DNA from: Bradyrhizobium sp. CCBAU 53338
Lineage (GTDB): Bacteria > Pseudomonadota > Alphaproteobacteria > Rhizobiales > Xanthobacteraceae
DNA length: 64,000 bases
NCBI RefSeq assembly: GCF_015291665.1
Contig: NZ_CP030048.1
Span: 3,224,001-3,288,000, forward strand
Direction of reading: 5' to 3'
The position numbers and the translations under genes were made by a program. Of this stretch, positions 46,235 to 55,758 are shown in pieces (the first letter of the stretch is position 1; the number at the start of each line of letters is the position of its first letter). The notes under the pieces were generated by a model. That model was given only the letters and a program-made list of their open reading frames with translations, ran no database searches and was not told the DNA's origin.

Positions 46235-49200
46235 CCAGGCGCTTCAACAATTCTCGACGCCGATCCCGCTGGGGCTGGTCGCATGTACCGCAGCGGCCAT
46301 TACACCCGCCGACCGCGTTCTGGAGCCTTCCGCCGGGACAGGCTTGCTCGCCATCTTCGCCGAGCTCGCCGGCGGCAGCCTGATATTGAACGAGCTGGCC
46401 GAACCCCGTGCGGCATTGCTCGATCGTCTGTTTGCCGGCGTTGAGGTCACCCGGTTCGACGCCGTCCAGATCGATGATCACCTCGAAGCCGGTGTCGTAC
46501 CTAGCGTCGTCTTGATGAACCCGCCGTTCTCGGCGCTGGCAAATGTCGATCGACGAATGGCCGACGCGGCGCTTCGGCACATAGCTTCGGCCTTGGCGCG
46601 CCTTTGCAACGGTGGGCGTTTGGTCGCCATCGCCGGCGCAAGCTTCGGGCCGGACAATCCGGCATGGCGAGATGCCTTCGTTCGCCTTCAGGAACGCGGG
46701 CGTGTCGTTTTCTCGGCCGCGCTCGATGGTGCCGTTTACGCGAAACACGGAACTCAAGCCGACACAAGGCTGCTTGTGATCGACAAGCAGCCCGCGGCGG
46801 ATCCGAACGTCTTGCCGGCCTCGCTCGGCATGGCGGGCGATGTCGCTACCTTGCTCGGCTGGGTGAGCCAGCATGTGCCTCAGAGGTTGCCCGTTGCCGC
46901 CTCTGTCGTGATCGACGTCGGCAGACACCCCGAGAAGTCTCGATCCCTCGGCGCTTCCGCGCCACGCCTATCCTCCACTTCGGGCGTCGCCGCGCCAGCA
47001 AGCGTAGAGCTCGCATACGAAATAGTCGAATGGTCGCCGCCGAAAGGTGCCCGGCTTACCGATGCGCTTTATGAGGAATACGGATTGCAATCGGTCCGCA
47101 TTGCGGACGCGCAGGCGCATCCGACCAAGCTCGTGCAGTCGGCTGCAATGGCATCCGTCGCGCCGCCACGACCTTCCTATCGGCCGCATCTGCCAGCCAG
47201 TCTTGTGGCGAATGGCAGCCTGTCGGACGCCCAGCTTGAGAGCGTCATCTACGCTGGCGAAGCGCATTCCGAGTTCCTCGCTGGCTCCTGGACGGTCGAT
47301 GCGACCTTTGACGTCGTGGCGGCCGCGCGCGACGATGCGGAAAATGCCGTCCGCTTTCGCCGCGGCTGGTTTCTCGGCGATGGGACAGGCGCTGGCAAGG
47401 GGCGGCAGGTCGCGGGCATCCTGCTCGACAATTGGCTCAAGCATCGCCGTCGCGCAGTCTGGATCAGCAAGTCCGATAAGCTGATCGAGGATGCGCAGCG
47501 TGACTGGTCCGCGATCGGCATGGAGCGGCTGCTTGTAACGCCGCTATCGCGTTTCCGCCAGGGCACGGCCATCCGCCTTTCTGAAGGCATCCTATTTACC
47601 ACTTACGCTACGCTGCGCACCGACGAGCGCGGCGAAAAGCTTTCGCGCGTGCGGCAGATCGTCGAATGGTTGGGCTCGGATTTCGACGGAGTGATCGTCT
47701 TCGACGAGAGCCACGCCATGCAGAACGCGGTCGGGGGCAAGGGCGAGCGCGGCGACCAGGCGGCCTCTCAGCAGGGGCGTGCGGGCCTGCGGCTCCAGCA
47801 CGCCTTGCCAAATGCGCGCGTGGTCTATGTGTCGGCAACCGGCGCCACCACTGTGCACAACCTTGCTTATGCACAGCGGCTGGGATTGTGGGGCGGTGAT
47901 GATTTCCCGTTCGCCACCAGGGGCGAATTCGTCGAGGCGATCGAGGAGGGCGGCGTCGCGGCGATGGAGGTGCTGGCGCGCGACCTCAAGGCGCTCGGTC
48001 TCTACGCGGCCCGCTCGCTCTCCTACGAAGGCGTCGAGTACGAGCTCGTCGAGCACCAGCTCACGCCGGAGCAGGTTCGCATCTACGACGCCTACGCCGA
48101 AGCGTTCGGCATCATCCATAACAACCTCGATGCTGCAATGCGGGCCGCCAACATCACCGGCGAGACCGGAACGCTGAACGGGCAGGCCAAATCCGCGGCA
48201 CGATCCGCCATCGAAAGTGCGAAGCAACGCTTCTTCGGGCACCTATTGATCTCGATGAAGACGCCGTCGCTGGTCCGCTCGATCGAGCGTGATCTCGACG
48301 CCGGCCATGCCGCCGTCATCCAGATCGTCTCGACAGGCGAGGCCCTGATGGAGCGCCGGTTGGCCGAGATCCCGACCGAGGATTGGGGCGATGTTCGCGT
48401 CGACATCACTCCGCGCGAGTACGTCCTCGATTATCTCGCCCATTCCTTCCCGGTTCAGCTCTACGAGCCCTTCACCGACTCCGAAGGCAACATGTGCTCC
48501 CGTCCTGTCTATCGTGACGGCCAACCGGTCGAGAGCCGGGAGGCGGTTGCCCGCCGCGACGGCCTGATCGAGAAGCTGGCGTCGCTTCCTCCAGTACCTG
48601 GCGCGCTGGACCAGGTCGTGCAGCGCTTCGGCACCGACATGGTCGCCGAAGTGACCGGCCGCTCGCGCCGCATCGTTCGCAAGGGCGACCGGCTGGTGGT
48701 CGAAAACCGTGCCGGCTCGGCCAACCTCGCGGAGACCTCGGCCTTCATGGACGACGTCAAGCGCGTCCTCGTGTTCTCCGATGCGGGCGGCACGGGGAGG
48801 AGCTACCATGCCGAGCTATCGGCACGGAATCGGCGCCTGCGGGTTCACTATCTTCTTGAGCCCGGTTGGAAGGCCGACGCCGCGATCCAGGGCCTCGGCC
48901 GGACCAATCGGACCAACCAGGCCCAACCGCCGCTGTTTCGTCCCATCGCGACCGATGTGAAGGCCGAAAAGCGCTTTCTCAGCACCATTGCCCGCCGGCT
49001 CGACACGTTGGGAGCCATCACGCGCGGTCAGCGCCAGACCGGCGGGCAGGGCCTGTTCCGGCCCGAGGACAATCTCGAAAGCCAGTATGGCCGTGACGCA
49101 TTGCGTCAGCTCTACATGCTGCTGGCGCGAGGCAAGGTCGACGGCTGCTCGCTCGAGCGGTTCGAAGATGCGACCGGCTTGAAGCTGACGGATGCCAATG

Positions 49201-50198
49201 GGCTCAAGGATGAGCTACCGCCAATCACGACCTTCCTGAACAGGCTGTTGGCGCTCACCATCGAGCTACAGAACATCCTGTTCACCGCCTTCGAGCAGCT
49301 GTTGACCGCTCGGATCGAGGGCGCCGTCGCATCGGGCACCTATGACGTCGGGCTGGAAACGCTTCGTGCCGAGAGCTTTGTCGTCACCGACCGGCAGACG
49401 ATTTACGCGCATCCGGGCACTGGCGCTGAGACCCGGCTTCTCACGATTACCGAGCGCCTGCGCAACCACCCTGTGGGTCTGGATGACGCTCTTGCTCGTC
49501 TTTCCAATCCTCATGCCGTCCTGCTGATCAACGAGCGCTCGGGACGATCCGCCGTGCAGGTGCCAGCCCCGAGTTTCATGCTCGACGACGGCGAGATCGA
49601 GCGGCGCGTTCGCCTGATCCGGCCGATGGAGGGACACAGTGTCTCCCTCACCATGATGGCGGAAAGCCATTGGGTCGATGCGGATCGCGAACGCTTTGTA
49701 GCAGCCTGGCTGGCGGAGCTCGCCGAGGTCCCCGAGTTCACGGAAAGCACGATCCATGTCGTGGCGGGCTTGCTGCTGCCCATTTGGAAGCGGCTGCCGA
49801 ATGAGTCGACCCGGGTCTATCGGCTTCAAACGGATACGGGCGAACGCATCATTGGTCGCAAGGTCTCGGCCACCTGGGTCGCAAACGTCTCTGCGGCGGT
49901 CGCGCCGGCGTTGACGGCGGACGCCGCCTTTGCCGCGCTAATGGAAGGACGGACCGTTCTTGATCTTGCGGAGGGGCTCCAGCTTCGCCGTGCCCGGGTC
50001 ATGGGCGCGTACCGCATCGAACTGGCTGAATTCAATGAAACGATGCGCGATCGTCTCCGGGCTTATGGGCTCTTTGGAGAGATCATCTCCTGGAAGCTGC
50101 GCATGTTCGTGCCGACGGACGCAAGCGGCGTCGGGGTTCTGACAAAGGTGCTCGACACCTATCCGGTCGCGAGCATTAGTGAGCGAGAGGCCGCGTGA
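46215..50198 (+). CDS. Strawberry-notch-like helicase with N-terminal methyltransferase domain, 5'-truncated
   Basis: About 1,327 residues of the large protein found in rhizobial conjugative elements. Conserved sequence begins abruptly at SRSEDSQALQQFSTPIPLG. A methyltransferase-like domain follows (EPSAGTGLLAIFAEL, MNPPFSA), then the SNF2/strawberry-notch helicase core: Walker A GDGTGAGKGRQVAG near residue 395, Walker B VIVFDESHAMQ, and motif VI area GGTGRSYHAEL with LGRTNRTNQAQPP. The usual N-terminal stretch of roughly 140 residues is missing. GTG 46215 is the only nearby start and may not be used, so this may be a pseudogene. The stop overlaps the Toprim fragment. Confidence 0.8.
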   Translation: MSRSEDSQALQQFSTPIPLGLVACTAAAITPADRVLEPSAGTGLLAIFAELAGGSLILNELAEPRAALLDRLFAGVEVTRFDAVQIDDHLEAGVVPSVVLMNPPFSALANVDRRMADAALRHIASALARLCNGGRLVAIAGASFGPDNPAWRDAFVRLQERGRVVFSAALDGAVYAKHGTQADTRLLVIDKQPAADPNVLPASLGMAGDVATLLGWVSQHVPQRLPVAASVVIDVGRHPEKSRSLGASAPRLSSTSGVAAPASVELAYEIVEWSPPKGARLTDALYEEYGLQSVRIADAQAHPTKLVQSAAMASVAPPRPSYRPHLPASLVANGSLSDAQLESVIYAGEAHSEFLAGSWTVDATFDVVAAARDDAENAVRFRRGWFLGDGTGAGKGRQVAGILLDNWLKHRRRAVWISKSDKLIEDAQRDWSAIGMERLLVTPLSRFRQGTAIRLSEGILFTTYATLRTDERGEKLSRVRQIVEWLGSDFDGVIVFDESHAMQNAVGGKGERGDQAASQQGRAGLRLQHALPNARVVYVSATGATTVHNLAYAQRLGLWGGDDFPFATRGEFVEAIEEGGVAAMEVLARDLKALGLYAARSLSYEGVEYELVEHQLTPEQVRIYDAYAEAFGIIHNNLDAAMRAANITGETGTLNGQAKSAARSAIESAKQRFFGHLLISMKTPSLVRSIERDLDAGHAAVIQIVSTGEALMERRLAEIPTEDWGDVRVDITPREYVLDYLAHSFPVQLYEPFTDSEGNMCSRPVYRDGQPVESREAVARRDGLIEKLASLPPVPGALDQVVQRFGTDMVAEVTGRSRRIVRKGDRLVVENRAGSANLAETSAFMDDVKRVLVFSDAGGTGRSYHAELSARNRRLRVHYLLEPGWKADAAIQGLGRTNRTNQAQPPLFRPIATDVKAEKRFLSTIARRLDTLGAITRGQRQTGGQGLFRPEDNLESQYGRDALRQLYMLLARGKVDGCSLERFEDATGLKLTDANGLKDELPPITTFLNRLLALTIELQNILFTAFEQLLTARIEGAVASGTYDVGLETLRAESFVVTDRQTIYAHPGTGAETRLLTITERLRNHPVGLDDALARLSNPHAVLLINERSGRSAVQVPAPSFMLDDGEIERRVRLIRPMEGHSVSLTMMAESHWVDADRERFVAAWLAELAEVPEFTESTIHVVAGLLLPIWKRLPNESTRVYRLQTDTGERIIGRKVSATWVANVSAAVAPALTADAAFAALMEGRTVLDLAEGLQLRRARVMGAYRIELAEFNETMRDRLRAYGLFGEIISWKLRMFVPTDASGVGVLTKVLDTYPVASISEREAA

Positions 50199-50353
50199 TG
50201 CCCCGCGATGCGTCCGAACTGGCACGCCGGCTCGCGCGCGAGGCCGAGGCGGTGTGCCGACATTATCTTTCCCAAGGCAAGCGGGAGGGGCGCTACTGGC
50301 TGGTCGGCGACGTTCACAACACGCCAGGCCGCTCGTTGTTCGTGCGGCTATTG
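50198..50353 (+). pseudogene. Toprim/primase-like protein, 5' fragment
   Basis: ATG 50198 overlaps the helicase stop. The sequence starts PRDASELARRLAREAEAVCR and continues to GDVHNTPGRSLFVRLL, the N-terminus of the Toprim-domain protein that normally follows this helicase. At about 50353 the sequence switches to the reverse strand of an unrelated gene (DUF2235). Only about 50 of some 300 residues remain. Confidence 0.75.
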
Positions 50354-50773
50354 GAGATTCCAGACTGGATATTTGTCGTGACGATAGGCGCGATAGGCCG
50401 CACGCGCCTTGTTGTCGAGTTCCCCCTCATTGGCGAATTTGACGAGGCCCTGATTGAGCACCAGGCCAACGACGATCCGAACCGTGAAGGCACCACGGCT
50501 GAAGCCAAAGGCATAAATCTTGTCGCCGTCCTGGTAATTGCGGCAAAGGAATTTGTAGAGATTGATGACGTTGCGCTTCAGGCCATACCCGAACGCTCCG
50601 CCGAGGATGGCCAGCGGCTTGAACGATGATGTGCCGACACCATCATCGTAGATTGCGATCTGGTCGGACGTCTTGAGATCGAGCGACTGAAAGGTCCGCC
50701 AGACGTTGGTTCGCCAAACCTTGCCGGCTGCGTTGCCCGTGCCATCCGATAGCAGAACGATATTCTTGGACAT
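50352..50773 (-). pseudogene. DUF2235 hydrolase (T6SS phospholipase-like), 5' fragment
   Basis: ATG 50773 has GGAGGAAG upstream. The frame reads NIVLLSDGTGNAAGKVWRTN, then YAFGFSRGAFTVRIVVGLV, with the serine-nucleophile motif G-F-S-R-G of DUF2235 proteins. After about 140 residues the frame meets the Toprim fragment head-on at about 50352 and stops. The rest of the protein is missing. It may still be transcribed together with the membrane protein behind it. Confidence 0.75.
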
Positions 50774-50831
50774 CGGCTTCCTCCAGACGAATAGGGGTCA
50801 TCAATTTTCGCGAGCAATCACAGGCGTCGGT

Positions 50832-51386
50832 TCAAACAGGTGGGCTCGGCGGAAAGATCAACAACAGCAGGTTCAGCGCGCCAAGGAATGCGAACTGGCC
50901 GATTGCCAGTGTCACCGTGGCGAGTTTGAGAGAGGTGAGGATCGAGAGGAGACGGAACGAGGTCGGAGTGAGCCTGATCCACGACTTCAAGGTCGCCACA
51001 AGGCCGGCATCTTCAGCAAGATCCGACGCCATGTAGGAGGCGGGGATGATCCACCAGATCCACGCCGGCACGGCTGAGAGGAATCCCAGCCGTTCAGCGA
51101 GCGAGGCGGATGCAAGGGCAAGGAATAGCCCAAGGCAAATCAGGAAGAGGACGTCGAGGGGGAACAGGACGGGAAAAACATATCCGCTGATCGCTCTGGC
51201 ATGCGGGCTGTCTGCGAGCCAGCGAGCGAGTGTCGCCTTGCTTAGAACCTCGGTCTGGGAGGGAATATACTTGAGCCGCTCGAGAAATCGTTCGGCGACG
51301 TCCTCGCCATATCGCGGCGCGACAAGATACTTCAGCACGAGAGTCAACGCTAGCGTCAGTCCGAACAGCAAAAGGATCGTCCGCAC
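50832..51386 (-). CDS. Small membrane protein next to DUF2235
   Basis: 184 residues with about four hydrophobic segments (TILLLFGLTLALTLVLKYLV; VLFLICLGLFLALAS; AWIWWIIPASYMA; LATVTLAIGQFAFLGALNLL). GTG 51386 has a GGGGGG ribosome site; a TTG at 51401 gives five more residues. It lies 58 bases upstream of the DUF2235 start on the same strand, so the two were probably an operon. The function is unknown. Confidence 0.65.
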   Translation of the reverse strand: MRTILLLFGLTLALTLVLKYLVAPRYGEDVAERFLERLKYIPSQTEVLSKATLARWLADSPHARAISGYVFPVLFPLDVLFLICLGLFLALASASLAERLGFLSAVPAWIWWIIPASYMASDLAEDAGLVATLKSWIRLTPTSFRLLSILTSLKLATVTLAIGQFAFLGALNLLLLIFPPSPPV

Positions 51387-51639
51387 AAATATGCCCCCCA
51401 ACTAAAATCGCTGCTCGATCGAAGCCGCTCTCCTGCGCAACGCGGGACTTTCGGGCACTTCTGCCGAGCGGAGCGGCCCCGCGCCTCAGTGCAATTTCGT
51501 GATACTGTCACACTTTCAAGTTGCTTGGCTATATCAATGCAGCTTTTCCCCAGCGCGGGCCGGGGGCTACATCGCACCGATGCGAGGGAGTACCTGATCA
51601 GACATGCAGTCCTGATCGGCTGTGCTTATCCTCGCCAAT

Positions 51640-52010
51640 ACGCTGCAGCCATCTCCTCCGACAAGATGGTGCAGGATGCGACGTCGCGTTGGGACAATAG
51701 CTACGACGGACTGAAGCAGTCGCTCACTATTCAGTCTGCCATTGTCAGCGGGTTGGACCAGGACGGCCAGACGCTTCGAACGCTGATGGCAAACTCGTCC
51801 GCTGCGGTCGGTTCGTTGCAGGCCCAACAGTCCGGCAACGAATTGCTGGCGTTGCAGATCAAGCAGTCCTTGCAGACACAGGCATTGATGGCAACACAGG
51901 CGCGCGCGGACACGCTGCGCGCCGCCGAGCAGCAGGCATCGTCGGCAGCCGCGAAGGAGCGATTTACTCGCTTCATCGGCGACGGCCATGCCTACACCAG
52001 CGGCAAGTAG
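51640..52010 (+). pseudogene. trbJ: Conjugal transfer protein TrbJ, C-terminal fragment
   Basis: From about 51640 the frame gives RWDNSYDGLKQSLTIQSAIV, then SSAAVGSLQAQQSGNELLAL and a coiled-coil tail ending DGHAYTSGK. This is the C-terminal half of TrbJ, the VirB5-like component of the Trb type IV system. Signal peptide and N-terminal half are absent. It directly precedes trbL, the normal rhizobial order. Confidence 0.8.
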
Positions 52011-52021
52011 GGGAGGGCATC

Positions 52022-53185
52022 ATGGCTGATCTTTCCGTCATTGACCGCTTTACCGAGACCTTCTCGCGCTACATCGACTCCGGGTTTGGTCTTCTATCCG
52101 GCGATGTTTCCTTCTTGAGTTCAACGCTGATCGGCATCGACCTGACGCTCGCCGGACTTGCCTGGGCTATGCGAGCCGACGACCACATCATGGTCACGCT
52201 CGCCAAGAAGGTGCTTTACGTCGGCGCCTTCGCGTTCATCATCGGCAACTTCAAGAGCCTTGCCGATGTCGTCTTCGCGTCCTTCTCCAGCATCGGGCTG
52301 AAGGCATCAGGCGGGAGCTTAAGCGCCGCTGACTTGGCGCGGCCAGGCTTTGTCGCTTCCGCCGGGTTTGCGGCCGCTCATCCGCTTCTGGAGGAGACCG
52401 GCCAATTCTCAGGCTTTGATGTCCTGACCAACCTCCCAACCATCCTGATCCTGCTGTTCTGCTGGATCCTGATCGTGCTCGCCTTCTTTGTCCTCTCGGT
52501 TCAGCTCTTCGTCACGCTGATCGAATTCAAGCTCACAACGCTTGCGAGCTTCATCCTCGTACCGTTCGCTCTGTGGGGAAAGACCTCGTTCCTGGCGGAA
52601 AAGACACTCGGCAATGTGGTCGCGTCGGGGGTGAAGGTGATGGTTCTCGCGATCATCATCGGCATTGGCTCGACCATCTTCGGCCAGCTCGCGAGCACGC
52701 TGACCCGGCCGGTCGATATCGTGTCGGCCATGAGCTTGTTGCTGGCGGCCCTTTCGCTGTTTGGCCTTGGCATCTTCGGACCGGGGATCGCAGCGGGATT
52801 GGTCTCGGGTGCGCCCCAGTTAGGCGCCGGTGCAGCCGCCGGAACGGTGGCGGGCGCGGCGGCAATCGCGATCGGCGGTGGAGCGGTTGCCGCGGGCGGA
52901 CTGCGCCTTGCGGCAGGCGGTTCAATGACTGCGGTTCGCTCCGCAGCATCGCTTACCGGGGCGTCTTCGGCCGCGGGTACGCCAGCTCGGGCCGCAACCG
53001 TGGATCAGCTCTCTAGCGCGGGCGCTGGCGGTGCAACGAACGGCGCGGCTGCTTCAGGCGCGGGTCGTGCGGCTGCATCGTCTGGCCGGGGACACGCAAG
53101 GGAAGCAGCGCAGGTTGCTGCTCACACCCTGAAGGAAGGCGACAAGGGCGGGCATTCTTCGGGTCCGAAGTTGGGGGAGGAATAG
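52022..53185 (+). CDS. trbL: Conjugal transfer protein TrbL
   Basis: 387 residues, complete. N-terminal ADLSVIDRFTETFSRYIDSGFG, then several hydrophobic segments (for example LPTILILLFCWILIVLAFFVLSV) and the TrbL core FKLTTLASFILVPFALWGKTSFLAEK. The C-terminal tail is rich in Ala, Gly and Ser. TrbL is the VirB6-like inner-membrane channel subunit of the mating-pair apparatus. It is intact but isolated, because its partners on both sides are broken, so it is unlikely to function here. Confidence 0.92.
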   Translation: MADLSVIDRFTETFSRYIDSGFGLLSGDVSFLSSTLIGIDLTLAGLAWAMRADDHIMVTLAKKVLYVGAFAFIIGNFKSLADVVFASFSSIGLKASGGSLSAADLARPGFVASAGFAAAHPLLEETGQFSGFDVLTNLPTILILLFCWILIVLAFFVLSVQLFVTLIEFKLTTLASFILVPFALWGKTSFLAEKTLGNVVASGVKVMVLAIIIGIGSTIFGQLASTLTRPVDIVSAMSLLLAALSLFGLGIFGPGIAAGLVSGAPQLGAGAAAGTVAGAAAIAIGGGAVAAGGLRLAAGGSMTAVRSAASLTGASSAAGTPARAATVDQLSSAGAGGATNGAAASGAGRAAASSGRGHAREAAQVAAHTLKEGDKGGHSSGPKLGEE

Positions 53186-53188
53186 GGC

Positions 53189-53636
53189 ATGTCAGGTCAT
53201 CCCTTTCAGCGCGTGTCCGTCCGGTACGGCGAAACGCCGGCGCCGGTAACGCCCTATCAGAAGGCAGCCCAGGTCTGGGACGAGAGGCTCGGGTCCGCCC
53301 GGGTGCAGGCCAGCAACTGGCGGCTGGCAGCGCTGGCAGCCATCGGCCTGTCCAGCGTCCTCGGATTGACGATCTTCACCCAGATCGCTCGCTCGGGCGT
53401 CGTTCCCTACGTGGTCGAGGTCGATCGGCTCGGTGAAGTCCGAGCAGTCGGGCCAGCGCTCGAGGCCTACCAGCCGTCAGACGCGCAGATCGCGCATTTC
53501 CTTGCGCGGTTCGTCGAGAACGTCCGCTCTCTGTCGATCGATCCGGTCATCGTTCGGGCGAACTGGCTGCGCGCCTACGACTTCGTCACCGATCGCGGCG
53601 CGCAAGCCCTAAACGACTACGCGCGCGAAGCCGATC
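53189..53636 (+). pseudogene. trbF: Conjugal transfer protein TrbF, 5' fragment
   Basis: ATG 53189 lies 3 bases after trbL. About 149 residues of TrbF (VirB8-like) remain: RVSVRYGETPAPVTPYQKAA, membrane segment LAALAAIGLSSVLGLTIF, PYVVEVDRLGEVRAVGPA and RAQ-type YDFVTDRGAQALNDYAREAD. The C-terminal periplasmic half is lost where the sequence changes to the reverse strand of the glucose dehydrogenase gene. Confidence 0.85.
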
Positions 53637-54511
53637 CGCCGCGGACATTCAGCGGGTGCTGGGCTGCCGCTGCTGTCGACCGCGCCTGCCGCGGTCTCGT
53701 GGTAGGAGACGCCGCGGCAGGTCATGTGCTGGAACGTCTTGTTGAACACCAGCCTGGGGTCGTATCGCCAACGCTCCTTGCCTGTCGCGGCGTCCAGCGC
53801 AAACAGCACCTGGTGTTGCGAGCAGAGATAGAGCGTGTCGCGCACCTTGATCGGCGTCACCTCGAAGGTCGTCTCGCCGGAATCCTCCGGCGTCGCCACG
53901 TCGCCGGTGCGGAAGGTCCAGGCGACCCGGAGCTTGCCGACATTGTCGGGCGTGATCTGCTTGAGCGGTGAATAGCGCTGTCCGAATTGCGTGCGTCCAT
54001 AGGCGCGCCAGTCGCCAACCGGCTGAGGGTCGGATTCGCTTTGCGGCACTGTCGAAGCCTGCGCGGCGATCATGCCGTCGACGTCGTGATAGCTCGACCG
54101 AAGTCCGATGAGGAGGACGACGGAAGAAGCGGCGACGCCGATCCAGAGCGGCAGCGTCGCGCTTCGGTACGACACCGGCTGGTCTCGCAGCAGCCCGCGA
54201 ACGATCACCGGCGTCAGCAGCCAGAGCGCCATGGGGAAGACGATGTCACCGCGCGAGGCGAGCGGCCACCAGTCGAATTGCACCTCCGAGATGGCCCACG
54301 CCACCGTGCCGACCAGCACGATCGCAAACAGCCACAGCGCCGAACGGCGCCGCGCCAGCAACAGCGCGGCCGTCGCGACAATGCCGACACCGAGAACAAC
54401 ATAGAAGACGGACCCGCCCAACGCGGCGAGCCAAAGGCCGCCCCCCGCAAGGAAGAGGCCGATCACGGCGTAGACGAGACCCGTGATGAAGACGGCCCTG
54501 GATCGCTGCAT
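53637..54511 (-). pseudogene. gcd: Membrane-bound PQQ glucose/quinate dehydrogenase, 5' fragment
   Basis: ATG 54511 begins QRSRAVFITGLVYAVIGLFL with five N-terminal membrane segments. The beta-propeller start follows: DWRAYGRTQFGQRYSPLKQI, PDNVGKLRVAWTFRTGD, and the PQQ-site stretch FNKTFQHMTCRGVSYHE. It is cut after PAPAECPRRI at about 53637, where it meets trbF head-to-head. About 290 of some 800 residues remain. Confidence 0.85.
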
Positions 54512-55152
54512 GGCTGTTCCGGCGCGGCAAAGAGATCGGGCCAGTCCAGTGCAACCGCAGCAGACGGCGCTCACATGCGATCACTGTGGTCCAATCAACC
54601 ACAACTGGCAACCTTCAACTGCTGCGCCGATGCAACATACGGGCGCATTAGGTTGCGATCTGATGTGGCAAGATTCTGTCTGGAATTGCGCCTCCTTGAA
54701 TACGATCAAGACCGTTCTCGTCGATGGCGCGCAGCACGTGATTGCGAGCGAGAACGGGCCTTGACGAGCGCCTCGCCGCATCCGGGCCGTTCGAGCAGGA
54801 TCCCGCGCAGTGGATCGCGGCGCATGAGCCTGAGATCTTTGCGGCGACGTGCGGACCTTAGGGCCGTCGAGGTCTGACGTCCTGTCCTGCACCGAGATGT
54901 TCGGATCTCCCCGCCGGGGGCCATATCCTCCCGGGGCTAGAGGCCTGCCGCGCGGGCTGAACCTGAACGGGCGGCGCTTTCGCGTTCGTTTCCCTAGAAC
55001 ACGGTTCCAACTGGCAATTGCCACTTTTTCCCGATTGAGCTAGTTTCTGTCCGACCGTCGTCGCCGACATCTCGCAAAGACGTAGGTCACCGGCAAGGAA
55101 GCAGGCCAGGGGCGTCAAGACTGAATCGCCGCACTCCTTAAGGATCTGGGCT
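54512..55152. other. Intergenic region, no gene recognised
   Basis: 640 bases with scattered short open frames on both strands and no recognisable family or promoter. A distant 7-bp inverted pair (GCAACCT/AGGTTGC near 54607-54655) is probably chance. Confidence 0.4.
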
Positions 55153-55350
55153 ATGGCAGGTGCGACCGGATTGAATATCGCGCATTGGGCTACTGGTTAC
55201 GGGCACAACACCGACATTCATTTTTTGAAGCTGGATTTCGTGGACGGTAAATCCGTCACGGTGGCTCTGCAGCCGGCACAGGCTGACGAGATAGCTCAGG
55301 CTCTCTTGAGGCAGCTATGCCAAAAGCCACCAAAACCGAACCTGAACTGA
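55153..55350 (+). CDS. Small hypothetical protein
   Basis: 65 residues, beginning MAGATGLNIAHWATGYGHNT and containing DFVDGKSVTVALQPAQADEI, a balanced soluble composition with a regular helix near the end. AAGGA lies upstream of ATG 55153. No signal peptide or membrane segment. I do not recognise a family. The coding potential is fair but unproven. Confidence 0.5.
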   Translation: MAGATGLNIAHWATGYGHNTDIHFLKLDFVDGKSVTVALQPAQADEIAQALLRQLCQKPPKPNLN

Positions 55351-55758
55351 TGTCATAAGCCAAGCCCGTTGCGTGAAGGACGAGCTGGATATCGATGTTT
55401 TGGATCACCTCGCGCTCGCCGGCGAACGCCTCGACCGCCTGCGCAAGCCGATCGGGGATTCCGACATCAGATCGAGGTGACCCTGATCTGCCTTTCGGGG
55501 AGCGCGGCGTATAGCCGCTTGTGGGCTGGTTTCGCGGCTTCGACGCCAGTCTCTGGCTCTGTCTCAAAATAAGTCAAAAAGATTAAAATAAGACATAAAA
55601 TCAATTAAGTCGACGTTGTCATCGCGCCAGCTGAACTTGCCCGCCCCCTGCGCATACCCCTCAAAAATAAGGTCAGGATCATTGGTAGATGAATTTGATT
55701 GGATTATAAGGAACTCGTTAAAAGATAAATAAATCATTAATTATTTTGGGGCGGCTTC
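55351..55758. promoter_or_regulatory. A+T-rich leader upstream of the giant FecR/VCBS gene
   Basis: The last 190 bases (about 55565-55755) are much richer in A and T than the rest of the window, with runs such as AAAATAAGTCAAAAAGATTAAA. Several TATAAT-like words are present but no unique promoter can be chosen. GGGGCGG, 6 bases before ATG 55759, is the likely ribosome site. Confidence 0.45.

Noticed and set aside
55351..55758. Possible CRISPR leader or RNA gene in the A+T-rich stretch
   Set aside because: No repeated spacers, tRNA cloverleaf or stable hairpin could be found; it is best seen as the upstream region of the giant gene.
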